Source: JBBRZM01 sp963813635
GTDB lineage: Bacteria; Actinomycetota; Acidimicrobiia; IMCC26256; JBBRZM01
Assembly: GCA_963813635.1 (NCBI GenBank)
Contig: CAWEZO010000008.1
Span: 62,001-126,000, forward strand
Reading direction: 5' to 3'
Length of the DNA stretch: 64,000 bases
In this document: positions 54,374 through 64,000 of the stretch, one piece after another
Layout of the letters: each line of letters begins with the position of its first letter
Numbering within the stretch: the first letter of the stretch is position 1
Notes under the pieces: model-generated
What the model saw: the letters and a program-made list of their open reading frames with translations, nothing else
Told to the model about the DNA's origin: nothing
Database searches by the model: none
Made by a program: the position numbers and the translations under genes

Positions 54374-56263
54374 TGTGGCGGCCGTCGTGCCGGCGGGATG
54401 TCGCTGCTGGCGACAGCTGAAGGACGGCCGGCACCATCGGCGTCGAGATCGGATGCATGGGGCTTGACCGTCTCGAAGATGCGCATCACCTGCTCGGCTT
54501 CGAGCGTCTCGTGCTCCACCAGGTCGGCCGCGAGCCGATCGAGCACCGCCCGGTTGGTCTCGAGCACATCGCGCGCGACGTCGTGTGCCGACTCGATGAG
54601 CCCTCGGATCTCGGCGTCGATATGCGACGCGACGCCGTCGGAGTAATCGGGTGTGGATGTGAAGTCGCGACCGAGGAACACCTCGCCGGAAGTGTGGCCG
54701 AAGCGCATCGGGCCGAGCTCGTCGCTCATCCCGTACTCGGTGACCATCTGCCGCGCGATCGTGGTGGCACGCTCGATGTCGTTCTGCGCACCGGTCGTGC
54801 TGTCGGCGAAGATCAGCTCCTCCGCGGTACGGCCCCCGAGCAGCATTGCGAGCTCGTCGGTGAGCTCGCTGCGCGTGACGAGGAACTTGTCTTCGATCGG
54901 CAGCGTGAGCGTGTAGCCGAGCGCCCGCCCCCGCGGGATGATCGACACCTTGTGCACAGGGTCGGTGTTGGGCAGCGCATGCGCGACGAGCGCATGACCG
55001 CCCTCGTGGTACGCGATCACGCGCTTCTCACGATCGGAGATCAGCCGGCTCTTGCGCTCGGGACCGGCCATCACCCTGTCGATCGACTCCTCGAGCTGTG
55101 GCATCCCGATGAGCTTCAGGTCGAAGCGCGCGGCGAGCAGCGCGGACTCGTTCATCAGGTTGGCGAGGTCGGCACCGGTGAACCCCGACGTGCGGCGCGC
55201 GATCACGTCGAGATCGACGCCCGGAGCGAGCGGCTTGCTCCTCGCGTGCACACGCAGGATCGCCTTGCGGCCCTCGAGGTCGGGCCGGTCGACCACGATC
55301 TGGCGGTCGAAACGTCCGGGACGCAGCAGCGCCGGGTCGAGAATGTCGGGGCGGTTGGTCGACGCGAGGAGGATCACGCCGGTCTTGACGTCGAAGCCGT
55401 CCATCTCCACCAGGAGCTGGTTGAGCGTCTGCTCGCGTTCGTCGTGGCCACCGCCGAGACCCGCGCCACGATGCCGGCCCACCGCGTCGATCTCGTCGAT
55501 GAAGATGATGGCGGGCGCCGCCGCCTTCGCCTGCTCGAACAGATCGCGGACGCGCGACGCGCCCACACCGACGAACATCTCGACGAAGTCGGACCCGCTG
55601 ATCGAGAAGAACGGCACGCCGGCCTCGCCGGCAACGGCCTTGGCGAGCAGCGTCTTGCCGGTGCCGGGCGGCCCGAAGAGCAGCACGCCTTTCGGGATCT
55701 TCGCTCCCATCTCGTGGAACTTGGCCGGCGACGCGAGGAACTCCTTGATCTCCTCGAGCTCCTCGACCGCTTCGTCGAGACCGGCGACGTCGCTGAACCC
55801 GACCTTCGGTTGGTCCTTGGTGACGAGCTTCGCTTTCGACTTGCCGAAGCTCATCACCCGGTTGCCGCCGCCCTGCATCTGGTTGAGCAGGAAGAAGAGG
55901 AATCCGCCGATCAGCAGGAACGGCAGGAGGCTGATGATGAGGCCCCACCACGGGTTGTCCTTCTGGCTGTTGACCTCGAACTTCTTGACCTTGGCGTCAA
56001 CGACCTGCTGCGTGATCCGCTCGGTGTAGCCGTCGGGGTACTTCACGACATAGGTCGTGCCGCCGCGCGAACTCGCCTTTGATCTCGTGGCTCTTGTCGT
56101 AGAGAGTGGCCTGGGTGACGTGACGCTTCTTCAGCTCGCTCTGGAACTGGTTGAGCGTGAACTGCTTGCGGTCGTTGCCCCCACCGACCAGCTGGAGCAC
56201 GACGAAGACCGCGATGACAGCCACCAGGAGGTAGAGAAGGGAACTGCGCCGGAACTTTCTCAC
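54370..56263 (-). CDS. ftsH: ATP-dependent zinc metalloprotease FtsH, frameshifted near 5' end
   Basis: A membrane AAA+ protease of about 630 residues. TM1 is at residues 8-28 (LYLLVAVIAVFVVLQLV), then a periplasmic domain, TM2 (LIISLLPFLLIGGFLFFLL), AAA domain with GPPGTGKTLLAKAV and the pore motif FVEMFVGVGA, second region of homology, and zinc motif HEGGH with a later Asp ligand. A +1 shift near 56068 separates KGEFAR from GGTTYVVKYPDGY. An intact product is essential in most bacteria, which supports a sequencing artefact. Start GTG 56263. Confidence 0.94.
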
Positions 56264-56345
56264 GGGCTCCTCGGGATTCTGCGCGTCGCACGAGCCGGCG
56301 GGACGGCGGGGTCGTCCATCCTACCGCGCCCTTCCCGCTGCCCGG

Positions 56346-56891
56346 TCAGGCGGGCTCGGATCCTCGATACTCCGCGACATACGGCAGGTTGCGGTAGCGC
56401 TCGGCTGCGTCGAGGCCGTAGCCCACCACGAACGCCGGCGGGATCCGGAAACCGACATATCGAAGCTCGGGATCGACCTTCTGCAAGCCCTCTTTGACGA
56501 GGAGCGCGCAGACTTCGAGCGAGGCCGGGTGGCGCGCCGCAAGGTTCTTGCGCAGGTACGCGAGCGTGAGTCCCGAGTCGACGATGTCTTCGACGATCAC
56601 GACGTGCCGGCCGGTGAGATCGAGGTCGAGGTCCTTCAGGATTCGCACCACGCCGCTCGTGCGGGTGGCCGACCCGTACGACGACACCGCCATGAAGTCG
56701 AACTCGACCGGCAGGTCGATCGCGCGCGACAGGTCGCTCATGAACATGAACGCGCCCTTGAGCACCCCGACGAGCAGTGGCGGCCGGCCGGCGTAGTCGG
56801 ACGTGAGCTCCTTGCCGAGCTCCCCGATCCGCTGCTGGAGCTCTTCGGCGTCGACCACGATGCGGCCGATGTCGCGCTCGGCGTCCTTCAC
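56346..56891 (-). CDS. hpt: Hypoxanthine phosphoribosyltransferase
   Basis: A 181-residue purine salvage enzyme. PRPP motif VVIVEDIVDSGLTL near residue 103 and the substrate-binding EFDFMAVSSYGSATRTSG region are clear. The late YVGFRIPPAFVVGYGLD is typical of bacterial HPRT. Start GTG 56891, 13 bp after tilS ends. The conserved order tilS-hpt-ftsH is seen in many bacteria. Confidence 0.94.
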   Translation of the reverse strand: MKDAERDIGRIVVDAEELQQRIGELGKELTSDYAGRPPLLVGVLKGAFMFMSDLSRAIDLPVEFDFMAVSSYGSATRTSGVVRILKDLDLDLTGRHVVIVEDIVDSGLTLAYLRKNLAARHPASLEVCALLVKEGLQKVDPELRYVGFRIPPAFVVGYGLDAAERYRNLPYVAEYRGSEPA

Positions 56892-56904
56892 GGCTGCCTG
56901 CCCT

Positions 56905-58156
56905 TCATGACGCGGCCCGATCGACGCGAATCCAGAGGAAATGGCGAGTCGCCGCCCGGACCCGCACGCGACCATCGACACGGTAGCCCAGCCTCCAAAT
57001 CGACTCTCCGGTGCGCGGGACCGACAGCTGCGGCGCGCCGCCGTCGTCGACTGCAAGGCTCGCTTCGCGGCCCGCGCGCTCGGCGTCGATCACACAGGTC
57101 CAGCGGCCGTCCGGCCACGACACCGGTGCTTCACGTTCCACCCACGACTCGATGACGAAGCCCGCGGCGGCGGTACAACCGGGAAGCGGCACCACGACGT
57201 CGTCGGCGCGTCCGTGAGCCGCCGCACTCGGGCTGACCTCCTCGCGAACCAGTAGTCCGGCATGCCGGGCGACGCGACGTCCGCCCGCGAGGTCGACGGC
57301 ACGCCGTTGACCTCGCGCGACCGCAAGCACGGTGTCGATCTCATCGAGTGAGGGGGGTGGGTACCCGAGCCAGACCCGAACCGCGCGGCGCGCCAACGCG
57401 AGCGGGAGGCCGGCGAGATCTCGTGCCCGTGCCGCACCCGCGACCGGCCACGCTGCGGCACCGAGCTCGTCGAGCAGCTCGCTTTCGGAGCGCAGCACGT
57501 CGCTCTGGCGCGCGAGCACCGTGCTGAGATCGCGTCCGGCTGCCCGCTCGAGACTGGGAATGACCTCCCGCCGCAGCCATACTCGCCGAAAAGCGAGATC
57601 GTCGTTCATCGGATCGTGCACCGGGGCGAGCCCGAGCCGGGCACACAGCTCGACCGTGTCGGCGTGACGCAGGCCGAGCAGTGGCCGGACGAGCGAACCC
57701 CGGCGCGCGGCCATGCCGCCGAGCCCGGCGCGTCCGCTCCCTCGTAACAGATTGAGCAGCACGGTCTCGGCCTGGTCATCGGTCGTGTGCCCGACGAGCA
57801 CGGCCGACGCGCCCGACCGTCTTCGCACCTCCTCGAGCGCGGCATACCGCGCGTCGCGGGCGCGCGCCTCGAGATTCGGACCAGGATCGACGTTGACCCG
57901 CACGCGGTCGAACACGCGCGCCGAGCGCCTCGGCAGCACTGGCGACGCGCGCGGCTTCGCCCGCGCTGTCGATTCGCAGACCGTGATCGACGTGCACGGC
58001 GACGGGGGCCAGCCCCGCATCGAGCGCCACCGCGAGGGTCGCGAGCGAATCGGCACCGCCCGAGCAGCCCACGACCACGGGAGCGACGACGTCATCGAGA
58101 CCGACAAGGCACGCGCGCCACGGAGCGACCGCGCGCCCGATGCGGGTGACGACCAT
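56905..58156 (-). CDS. tilS: tRNA(Ile)-lysidine synthase, frameshifted
   Basis: An enzyme of about 416 residues that converts C34 to lysidine in tRNA-Ile2 (CAU). The ATP-pyrophosphatase loop is GCSGGADSLATLAVAL near the N-terminus, followed by HVDHGLR. After a +1 shift near 57915 the chain continues through VLVGHTTDDQAETVLLNLLRG, GMAARRGSLVRPLL and the N-type helical linker. The C-terminal region (RRVARHAGLLV, RTGESIWRLG) is more divergent. Essential in most bacteria, so the shift is likely technical. Confidence 0.9.
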
Positions 58157-58158
58157 GT

Positions 58159-58939
58159 TCAGGGGCGCGGTTCGGGCCGGCGGTCGAGCAACGCGCCCTG
58201 ACGCACCAGCGCGAGGAGCTCGTTGCTGCCTTGCAACCCGAGCTTGCGACCGATGCGCCGCAAGCTCGCGTAGATGTTGCTGCGGCTCATCCCGAGATCC
58301 GTCGCGACGTTGGTAACCGGAGCACCGTCGGCGAGCGCCTCGAGCAGCTGCCGTTGCTTGGGTGTGAGCTCGGACAGCTTGTCGCGCGCCTGGCGGAGAC
58401 GCGGCGGCGGGGCCGGCAATGACGGCACGTGCTCCAGCCGCGTGAGTCGCACCCGGGGTTCCTCACCGCTGTCGGCGACGTCCTCGTCACCGGTGCGCTC
58501 GTACCGAGCCAGCGCCTCGAGCGAATCGCGCTGCACCTGGCGGCGCAGCTCCTGCTCGGGCGGACCGTCCGGGTCGAGCACCTTCTCGAGCACCCGCACG
58601 AGATCGGCGGGATCGAACGGCTTGGTGATGTAGTGGAGCGCGCCCTCGATGCCGCCGCGGATGCGGTGCTCGGTCTCGGTGACCGCGCTCGACCATCACC
58701 ACGGGGATGTGCGAGAGGTCGTAGTCGGCGCCGGCTTTGAGCTCCTCGAGCACGCTGAACCCGTCGACGCCGGGCATCATGACATCGAGGAACATGGCGT
58801 CGGGTACCTCGTCGTGCACGAGTTGGAGTGCCTCGGAGCCGTTGGCCGCTGTGACAACGAGGTAGCCCGCGGCCTCGAGATTGATCTGGATGAGCTCTCG
58901 GATATCGGGCTCGTCGTCGACGACGAGGACCGTTTGCAT
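58159..58939 (-). CDS. Response regulator with LuxR-like helix-turn-helix, frameshifted
   Basis: A two-component regulator of about 259 residues. Receiver domain: VVDDEPDIRELIQINLEAAG, phosphoacceptor Asp in AMFLDVMMPGVDGFSVL, and conserved Lys in HYITKPFDPADLV. The output is a helix-turn-helix (LSELTPKQRQLLEALADGAPVTNVATDLGMSRSNIYASLRRI) of the NarL/LuxR type. A +1 shift near 58690 separates HIPVVMV from SAVTETEHRIRGG. No histidine kinase gene is adjacent, so it is an orphan in this window. Stop is two bases from tilS. Confidence 0.85.
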
Positions 58940-58949
58940 GGCTGCCAGG

Positions 58950-60048
58950 TTACCGAGCGCTCCCGGTAGCTGCGGCGGGCATGCCGACGCGGGACAGCCA
59001 CGCTGCCGGCTGGGCGAGCTCGGTCATCGTGGGAAGCGACTCAGGGCCGCGCCACGCTGCGTCGACGGCGTGCGGCCCGGCTTCGCGCTCGATCGCGGCA
59101 ATGAACGCCTCGCCGACCTCGTACTGACGCATCTTCGACTCGAGGCCGAGCAGCTTGTGCAACAGCCCGGTGATGCCCCGCGCCTGCCGTCGTGCGCTGA
59201 GGACGCGCGCCATGCGCTCCTGACCGCGGACGTGCTCGCGCCCGAGCTCGTTCATCACACGATTGCCATGGCCTTCGAGCAACGACATGAGCGCCTGAAC
59301 CTGCGACAGCACGCCACGCTGCTCCGGCGACGCGAGCAAGGCGACCAGACCACCTTCGTCGAGCGGGTTACGGCCATTACGCATCTCGTCGACCACGCGG
59401 CATCAGCGCCTGGAGCACGCGCCTGGGATCAGGATCGACAATAGTGAGCGCTTGGTCGACGAGAGACAGGAAGTAGCCCTTCATCCAGGGCACGCCTGTG
59501 AACTGCGCCCTGTGCGTGACCTCGTGGATCGCGATCCAACGGCGGAACTCACGCGGCGGGAACGCGAAGCGCTTCTCGAGCTCGAGCACGTTGGCGCCGA
59601 CGTAATAGACCGCGTCGGCGTTGAGCGTGCCTGTGCCGTCGGTGGGTACGAGGAGGTCGTACTGGCCGAGCACGCGTTGCGACAGGTAGCCGAGCAGCAC
59701 GCCCATCTCGGTGCCGGCGACCGCGCGCCCCACGCCTGCGACCGGACTGCGCCCCATGCGTTCGCCCATACGGCGGGTCAGCGGCGCGAGCATCCGTCGC
59801 ATCGAGGCCACGTTGGCCTCGACCCAGCCGGCCCGATCCAGCACCGCGGCCGTTGCTGCACTCGGCGAGCGCAAGCCGGTGAAATCAGCGACGAGTGCTT
59901 CGGCTTCAACGGTGACCGCATGGAAGTCGGGTTGCAACGACTCGCCGAGGTAGGAGTTTGCGAGCGGGGCGCGTCCGGAGAAACGGCGAGCGACGCGTTC
60001 GGCCAGCGCCCAGTCGACCGGTTCCTGTGCGGGGCCGGTGTCGGTCAT
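58950..60048 (-). CDS. Zinc-dependent metalloprotease of the DUF2342 family, frameshifted
   Basis: A protein of about 365 residues with the zincin motif HEVTH (in WIAIHEVTHRAQF) about residue 195. The following MKGYFLSLV and DEMRNGRNPLDEGGLVALLASPEQR segments are typical of the DUF2342 family, often labelled coenzyme-F420-biosynthesis associated. A +1 shift near 59395 joins VLQALMPR to VVDEMRNGRN. From memory it is adjacent to tilS in M. tuberculosis (Rv3626c-Rv3625c). Substrate unknown. Start ATG 60048. Confidence 0.85.
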
Positions 60049-60053
60049 CGTCG

Positions 60054-60260
60054 TTACCGGCCCCGGTACTTGGGGATCACGACTTTGACGCAGTAGCCGA
60101 CGGCGAGCGCGAGGAGGGAGAGCACGCCCAGGAGCGCGAGCAGCGGCGCGATCCAAAAGAACCACTTGTGCTCTTCCTTGTAGTGCGTGGCGGCAGCCGC
60201 CGGCGCTGCGGTGAGGACGAGCGCCACCATCGACAGCAGTGCGACACGGATGGTCTTCAC
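60054..60260 (-). CDS. Small membrane protein with signal peptide
   Basis: A 68-residue protein from GTG 60260 with GGAGGG upstream. It has a signal-peptide-like N-terminus (RVALLSMVALVLTAAPAAAA), a short acidic/aromatic exported stretch (THYKEEHKWFFWIAP) and one transmembrane helix (LLALLGVLSLLALAVGYCV) with a basic tail. I do not recognise the family. It may be co-transcribed with the downstream protease gene (6 bp). Confidence 0.65.
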   Translation of the reverse strand: MKTIRVALLSMVALVLTAAPAAAATHYKEEHKWFFWIAPLLALLGVLSLLALAVGYCVKVVIPKYRGR

Positions 60261-60345
60261 CCTCGTTCCCTCCGAGACGTGACGGCGACGGAAGGAATCA
60301 TCGTAGAGCGGGCTCGGAGCGCGGAGCGGGTCGGGATGGACCGGC

Positions 60346-60576
60346 TCACTCGGCGAGCGGCTCACCCAGCGCCTCGGCGATGCGGCGCTTCAGATCGGGG
60401 GGCACTTCGTCGCGACACTTGGAGGCGATCACCTGGCGGAGCTCGATCTCGAAATCGAAGCCGTGCGCACACGGCGGACACTCGTCGAGATGGCGGGTGA
60501 TCTGCTGTCGTCGCCAGAAGGTGAGCTCGCCGTCGAGATAGAAGTAGATCTGATGGATCGTCTCTTCGCAGTCCAT
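60346..60576 (-). CDS. rsrA: Zinc-finger anti-sigma factor (RsrA-like)
   Basis: A 76-residue ZAS-family anti-sigma factor. The zinc/redox motif HxxxCxxC is HLDECPPC near residues 29-36, with a further Cys3 and a His in the N-terminal helix, as in the thiol-sensitive RsrA/RshA. It is nine bases downstream of the sigma-factor gene and almost surely controls it: disulphide stress releases the sigma factor. Confidence 0.88.
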   Translation of the reverse strand: MDCEETIHQIYFYLDGELTFWRRQQITRHLDECPPCAHGFDFEIELRQVIASKCRDEVPPDLKRRIAEALGEPLAE

Positions 60577-60585
60577 CCCGGTGTC

Positions 60586-61179
60586 CTATCCCCCCGCTCC
60601 GGCGGCTCCGGTCGCAGCCTTCGGCAGCAACCCGCGTTCCCCGGCAAAGTTCCACAACCGCTTCTGCAGCTGCTTTCTTCCGCGATGCAGCCGGCTCATG
60701 ACCGTACCGATGGGGACGTCCATGATCTCGGCGATCTCCTTATAGGAGAAACCTTCGACATCGGCGAGCAGCACGGCCATCCGGAACTGCTCGGGGAGGT
60801 CTTCCAGGGCTTCCTTCACGATCGACTCGGGAATCTGGTCGAGCACGATGTTCTCGGGTGTCTGATCGGCATCGACCGCCTCGAGGCCACCGAGTCGCTT
60901 ATAGAGGTAGAAGTCTTCGACGTCATCGAGCTCGGTCTGCTCCGGACGGCGCTTCTTCGCCCGGTAGGTGTTGATGAACGTGTTGGTGAGGATCTTGTAG
61001 AGCCACGCCTTCAAGTTGGTGCCGTCCTTGAAGCCACCGAAGCCGCGGTATGCGCGGAGATACGTCTCCTGCACGAGATCCTCGGCGTCGGACGGGTTGC
61101 GCGTCATGCGCAGCGCGGCGGAGTAGAGCGCCGACATGTACGGCATCGCGAGCTCAGCGAAGCGCGCTTGATCGGCCAT
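60586..61179 (-). CDS. sigR: ECF sigma factor SigR/SigH-like
   Basis: A 197-residue extracytoplasmic-function sigma factor. Region 2 carries NPSDAEDLVQETYLRAYRGFGGFKDGTNLKAWLYKILTN, very like SigR/SigH. Region 4 carries DLPEQFRMAVLLADVEGFSYKEIAEIMDVPIGTVMSRLHRGRKQL. It would recruit polymerase to thiol-stress promoters (GGAAT-18-GTT type). Adjacent rsrA supports the assignment. Start ATG 61179. Confidence 0.92.
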   Translation of the reverse strand: MADQARFAELAMPYMSALYSAALRMTRNPSDAEDLVQETYLRAYRGFGGFKDGTNLKAWLYKILTNTFINTYRAKKRRPEQTELDDVEDFYLYKRLGGLEAVDADQTPENIVLDQIPESIVKEALEDLPEQFRMAVLLADVEGFSYKEIAEIMDVPIGTVMSRLHRGRKQLQKRLWNFAGERGLLPKAATGAAGAGG

Positions 61180-61228
61180 GGCGCAACTGTACCCATCACG
61201 CCGCTCGCAACTCTGCGCGAACCGAGCC

Positions 61229-62398
61229 TCAGCTCGGAGTCACCCTCCAGATCGCGCCGGTGGGCGAGCCGTCGTCGGTCGCGATGTAGAGCCTGCCGTC
61301 GGGGCCTTCGACCGCGCTCCGGAGCCGCGGCACCGAGCCGCCGAGATTGGCGACGAAGTTGTTGCCCGCGATGATCCCCATCGAGCTCGGCAACATGATG
61401 CGCAGCTGCATGCCCTTGAGCACTGCGACCGCGACGGCGCCGTTCCAACCCTTCCATTGCCGGCCCGACAGGAACGTCGCGCCGGACGGCGCGATCGTGA
61501 CGCCGGGGTTGCTCGGTGGTGTCAGCGAGTCGCCGGAGCGCCAGACCGCGCCGATTCCGCCCGGCCGGGTCATTGGCGTCGACTCGTCGTAGCCGCCCGC
61601 GCCGTTGTCGGGGTTCCAGCCGAAGTTGCCCGGCACGATCAAGTTGACCTCGTCATCAACGCCGGTGCCGTGCTCGACACTCAACCCCGACCCGGTACCG
61701 GGCTGGAACGCGATGCCCTGCACGTTGCGGTGGCCCCACGAGTAGATCCGGGGGTCGTACACGCCGCCGGGGTTGCCCGGAATGCCGACGCCGTTCCCGT
61801 CGACGCGCAAGATCTTGCCGGCGAGCGACCACGGGTTCTGGGGGAAGCTGCCGGTCGCGGCGTCGCCGGTGCCGACATACAAGTGGAGCGTGCCGGGCTT
61901 GAAGCGCGGCCGGCATCCCGAGTGACGCCCGGAGCTGTAGTTGATCCCGGTCACGATGTCGGTGCGGTTCGAGAGGCCGGTAACCGAGCTGTTGACGACC
62001 CACCGCACCACGCGGACGTCGGTCGAACTCCCCCTGTTCGAGGTCATGCACGCGTACAAGAAGCGATTCATCGCGAAGCCCGGGTCGATCGCGATGCCGA
62101 GCATGCCGCCTTCGCCGCCTTGCACCACGTCCGACGGTGCGCCAAGCAAGTTGATGGCGCCCCCGGGAAGACGCGCCTTGATGCGTCCGGCACGCTCGGT
62201 AAAGAACATTGTCCCGTTCGGGATGAACGCGATGTCCCACGGATGGTCGAGACCCGTGATGTACCTGCGATTGACGCTGAGCCTCGGCGCAGGTGTCCGC
62301 GTCGCCCTGGCCGGGCCGAAGCGTTCGACTCCACAACTGACGCACGCGAGCGCGGCCACAAGGCCGACAGCGACAGTGAACGGACGAAGGCGCGACAT
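61229..62398 (-). CDS. PQQ-type sugar dehydrogenase (soluble aldose dehydrogenase family)
   Basis: A 389-residue exported six-bladed beta-propeller. Signal peptide with a Cys at its end (ALACVSCG) precedes ITGLDHPWDIAFIPNG and FFTERAGRI. Later blades have GEGGMLGIAIDPGFA, LYVGTGDAATG, SWGHRNVQGIAFQP, EHGTGVDDEVNLIVPGNFGW and EGPDGRLYIATDDG, including the conserved His-rich GHRN site near PQQ and calcium ligands of the Asd family. It is divergent from the GT39-like gene. Cofactor use is inferred from the family. Confidence 0.88.
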   Translation of the reverse strand: MSRLRPFTVAVGLVAALACVSCGVERFGPARATRTPAPRLSVNRRYITGLDHPWDIAFIPNGTMFFTERAGRIKARLPGGAINLLGAPSDVVQGGEGGMLGIAIDPGFAMNRFLYACMTSNRGSSTDVRVVRWVVNSSVTGLSNRTDIVTGINYSSGRHSGCRPRFKPGTLHLYVGTGDAATGSFPQNPWSLAGKILRVDGNGVGIPGNPGGVYDPRIYSWGHRNVQGIAFQPGTGSGLSVEHGTGVDDEVNLIVPGNFGWNPDNGAGGYDESTPMTRPGGIGAVWRSGDSLTPPSNPGVTIAPSGATFLSGRQWKGWNGAVAVAVLKGMQLRIMLPSSMGIIAGNNFVANLGGSVPRLRSAVEGPDGRLYIATDDGSPTGAIWRVTPS

Positions 62399-62567
62399 AT
62401 TGGACTCCCTGCTCGGCGGTTCCCCCACAAAGCATCGGAAGGTCGCGGCGCGGCCTTGACCACGTATCGGAGGTCCACTGACCAAGCGTTTGTGCGCGAG
62501 CGCGCCGCATAGGGGCCGCTTCTGCACAAGCGCTCACTTGTGAGGGGTCCGACCTACGATCGCCCGC

Positions 62568-63982
62568 GTGTCAGCCCGAGCGGACTCCCACGCGCCCATC
62601 GAGGCGTCTGCGGTCGCGCTCGACGCACGGCGGCGTCGCCTGCTGCCGGTGCTCATGGGCGCCGCCTTCGGCGTCGTCACCTTCGCCGTGTACACGGCCG
62701 GGAGCCGGCGCGGGCTGAGCTGGGACAGCGCCCTCACCGTGTCGTTGTTCATCACGCGCGGCAATGTCATCTATCCGTTTCTCCATCAGCACGTGTACAC
62801 GAACCACCCGCTCCTCACGTTCTTGGAGCACGTGGTCTTCGACATCACCGGCTCTCGCTCCGCGCTGGTGCTTCGCGTGTTGCCGATCACGTTCGGCGCG
62901 CTGACCGTCGCGCTGATCACGACCTGGACGACGCGGCGGTTGGGCGTGCTCGCCGGGTGTGTCACGGGGGCACTTGTCGCACTGAACCCCTCGTTCGCGT
63001 TCGAGGCCACGGAGGTTCGCGGTTACAGCCTCTTCGTGCTCGCTGCGGTCGCATCGACGATCTTGCTCATCGGTGACCCCGCGCGTCTGAGCCCGCGGCA
63101 CCGGAGGGTGCTGTATGGGCTGTCACTCGCCGTTGGCGTCGGCGCTCATCTCGGCATGCTTGCCGTCCTCGCGGTCCACTTCAGTGTGCTCGCCATCGAC
63201 CGCGCGCGCCGCGCGCAATTGCTGACGCCCTTCATCGTCGGATCGGCCTTCGGGCTGTTGATGTACGTCGGGCTCGTGTCCGTGATGACACGTACGACGC
63301 ATCGCGACTTTCATCTGCGGTTCGCGAGCGACCTGTGGCGCGAGATGTTGGGCGGAACGCTGCTCCCCGCATGTCTGCTGACGATCGTGCTGTTGGTCGG
63401 CATCTGGGGAAGCCCCCGCCACACCGTCCTGGTCGTTCCCGCGGCCGTTCTGACGTTGCTGATGTTCACTGCGTGGCAGATCGGCCCGCAGAACTTCTTT
63501 CCCCGCTTCTTCCTGTGGCTCGTACCGTTGGCGGCGGTCGCGATCCGCGGCCGGCGTGCGGCGGGTTCCCGTGCTTGCGGTTGTCGTGGTGATCGCGCTC
63601 GTGCCACAGGCTCGCGACGTGTACCGCTTCCTGAGCAGGGACGAGTTCGCGAATCGCATCGGCGCCGCGATCCTGCTCTCCGAGGCCCGGCACGGGCGGC
63701 GCGTGTGCCGCGACCGGCCCCGACTCCCAGACGCTGCTTGGCTCGCTCGACTCTGACGACTTTCACGTGATTCGCTCGGCTGGAAGCCTGAATGGCTGTC
63801 AAGTCGTCGTGGTCGTGTCGCCGGCGCGACACCGAAATCTCATTGCGTCAGCGAGAACCACATTCCCGCACTGCTTCGTGCTGCCGGCACGGTTGCACCC
63901 GGGGTACGTGTTGTCGCGGCGACGGCTGGCCGAACCACCGCCGTCCAACTCCACCCCGTGCCTACCGGCGCGGGGCGGCTGA
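62568..63982 (+). CDS. GT39/ArnT-like polytopic membrane glycosyltransferase-like protein, frameshifted twice
   Basis: An integral membrane protein of about 470 residues starting at GTG 62568. At least eight hydrophobic segments are visible, and the first periplasmic loop (GLSWDSALTVSLFITRG ... HQHVYTNHPLLTFLEH) carries an acidic residue where dolichyl- or polyprenyl-phosphate-dependent mannosyltransferases have their catalytic Asp. The C-terminal soluble part lies in other frames (+1 shifts near 63550 and near 63705): it continues as VRRVPVLAVVVVIALVPQARDV and then as CAATGPDSQTLLGSLDSDDFHVI. Substrate unknown. Confidence 0.75.
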
Positions 63983-64000
63983 GCGCTCGGCAGCCGTTTG

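Overview
The window is G+C-rich, densely coded chromosome of an actinobacterium. The taxonomic reading is an inference from gene content: CarD, HemQ, SigR/RsrA, a WS/DGAT acyltransferase, GpgS, DUF3263 and LytR_C proteins, and IdeR/MntR-like and CIRCE operators. The gene set and the moderate resemblance to mycobacterial and streptomycete proteins would fit a deep lineage such as Acidimicrobiia. No mobile element, prophage, CRISPR array or rRNA operon was seen.

Layout. 0-12.6 kb is lipid, acyl-CoA and general catabolism: an aminoglycoside-phosphotransferase-like kinase, AhpD-like and FAH proteins, PAC2, an M20 peptidase, an MBL hydrolase, WS/DGAT, two paralogous lipoproteins, an acyl-CoA dehydrogenase, an MDR reductase and a NUDIX hydrolase. 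12.7-16.2 kb is one large PASx4-GAF-GGDEF-EAL protein. 16.3-23.1 kb holds a hypothetical gene, a NIL-domain protein, hemQ, groEL under two CIRCE operators, a DtxR-family metal regulator beside a ZIP transporter that has an IdeR-like box, and a cysO-thrC pair. 23.3-28.8 kb is a sugar/compatible-solute cluster (gpgS, glycerate kinase, treT, otsA, otsB). 28.9-33.8 kb carries a LytR_C protein, DUF3263, tRNA-Thr, rlmB, cysS, ispF, ispD and carD. 34-43 kb has a Crp/Fnr regulator, a 131-bp tandem duplication, a dienelactone hydrolase, disA, radA, an LppM-like lipoprotein, clpC and a polyprenyl synthase. 43-60 kb is a long minus-strand run: alpha/beta hydrolase, PlsC-like, SDR, lysS, coaX, nadC, panD, panC, DUF2520, folK, folB, a phosphatase-like protein, folP, folE, ftsH, hpt, tilS, a response regulator and a DUF2342 protease. 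60-64 kb ends with a small membrane protein, rsrA, sigR, a PQQ-type sugar dehydrogenase and a polytopic GT39-like membrane protein.

From memory, the order rlmB-cysS-ispF-ispD-carD-disA-radA ... clpC-lysS-coaX-panD-panC-DUF2520-folK-folB-folP-folE-ftsH-hpt-tilS-DUF2342 parallels the Mycobacterium tuberculosis Rv3579c-Rv3626c region. This is therefore mostly a conserved housekeeping core: cofactor (folate, pantothenate, NAD), isoprenoid, tRNA and proteostasis genes.

About twenty of the genes are split by single-base frameshifts, nearly all apparent +1 insertions in G/C-rich stretches, in genes expected to be essential (ftsH, folate-operon neighbours, thrC, tilS, nadC, panC). I read these as sequencing or assembly error. 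Each is annotated as one CDS across the shift. I found no undescribed multi-gene system; the best leads are the metal-ligand changes in the DtxR-family regulator, the sugar cluster, the phosphatase-like folate-operon protein and the two intergenic repeat elements.
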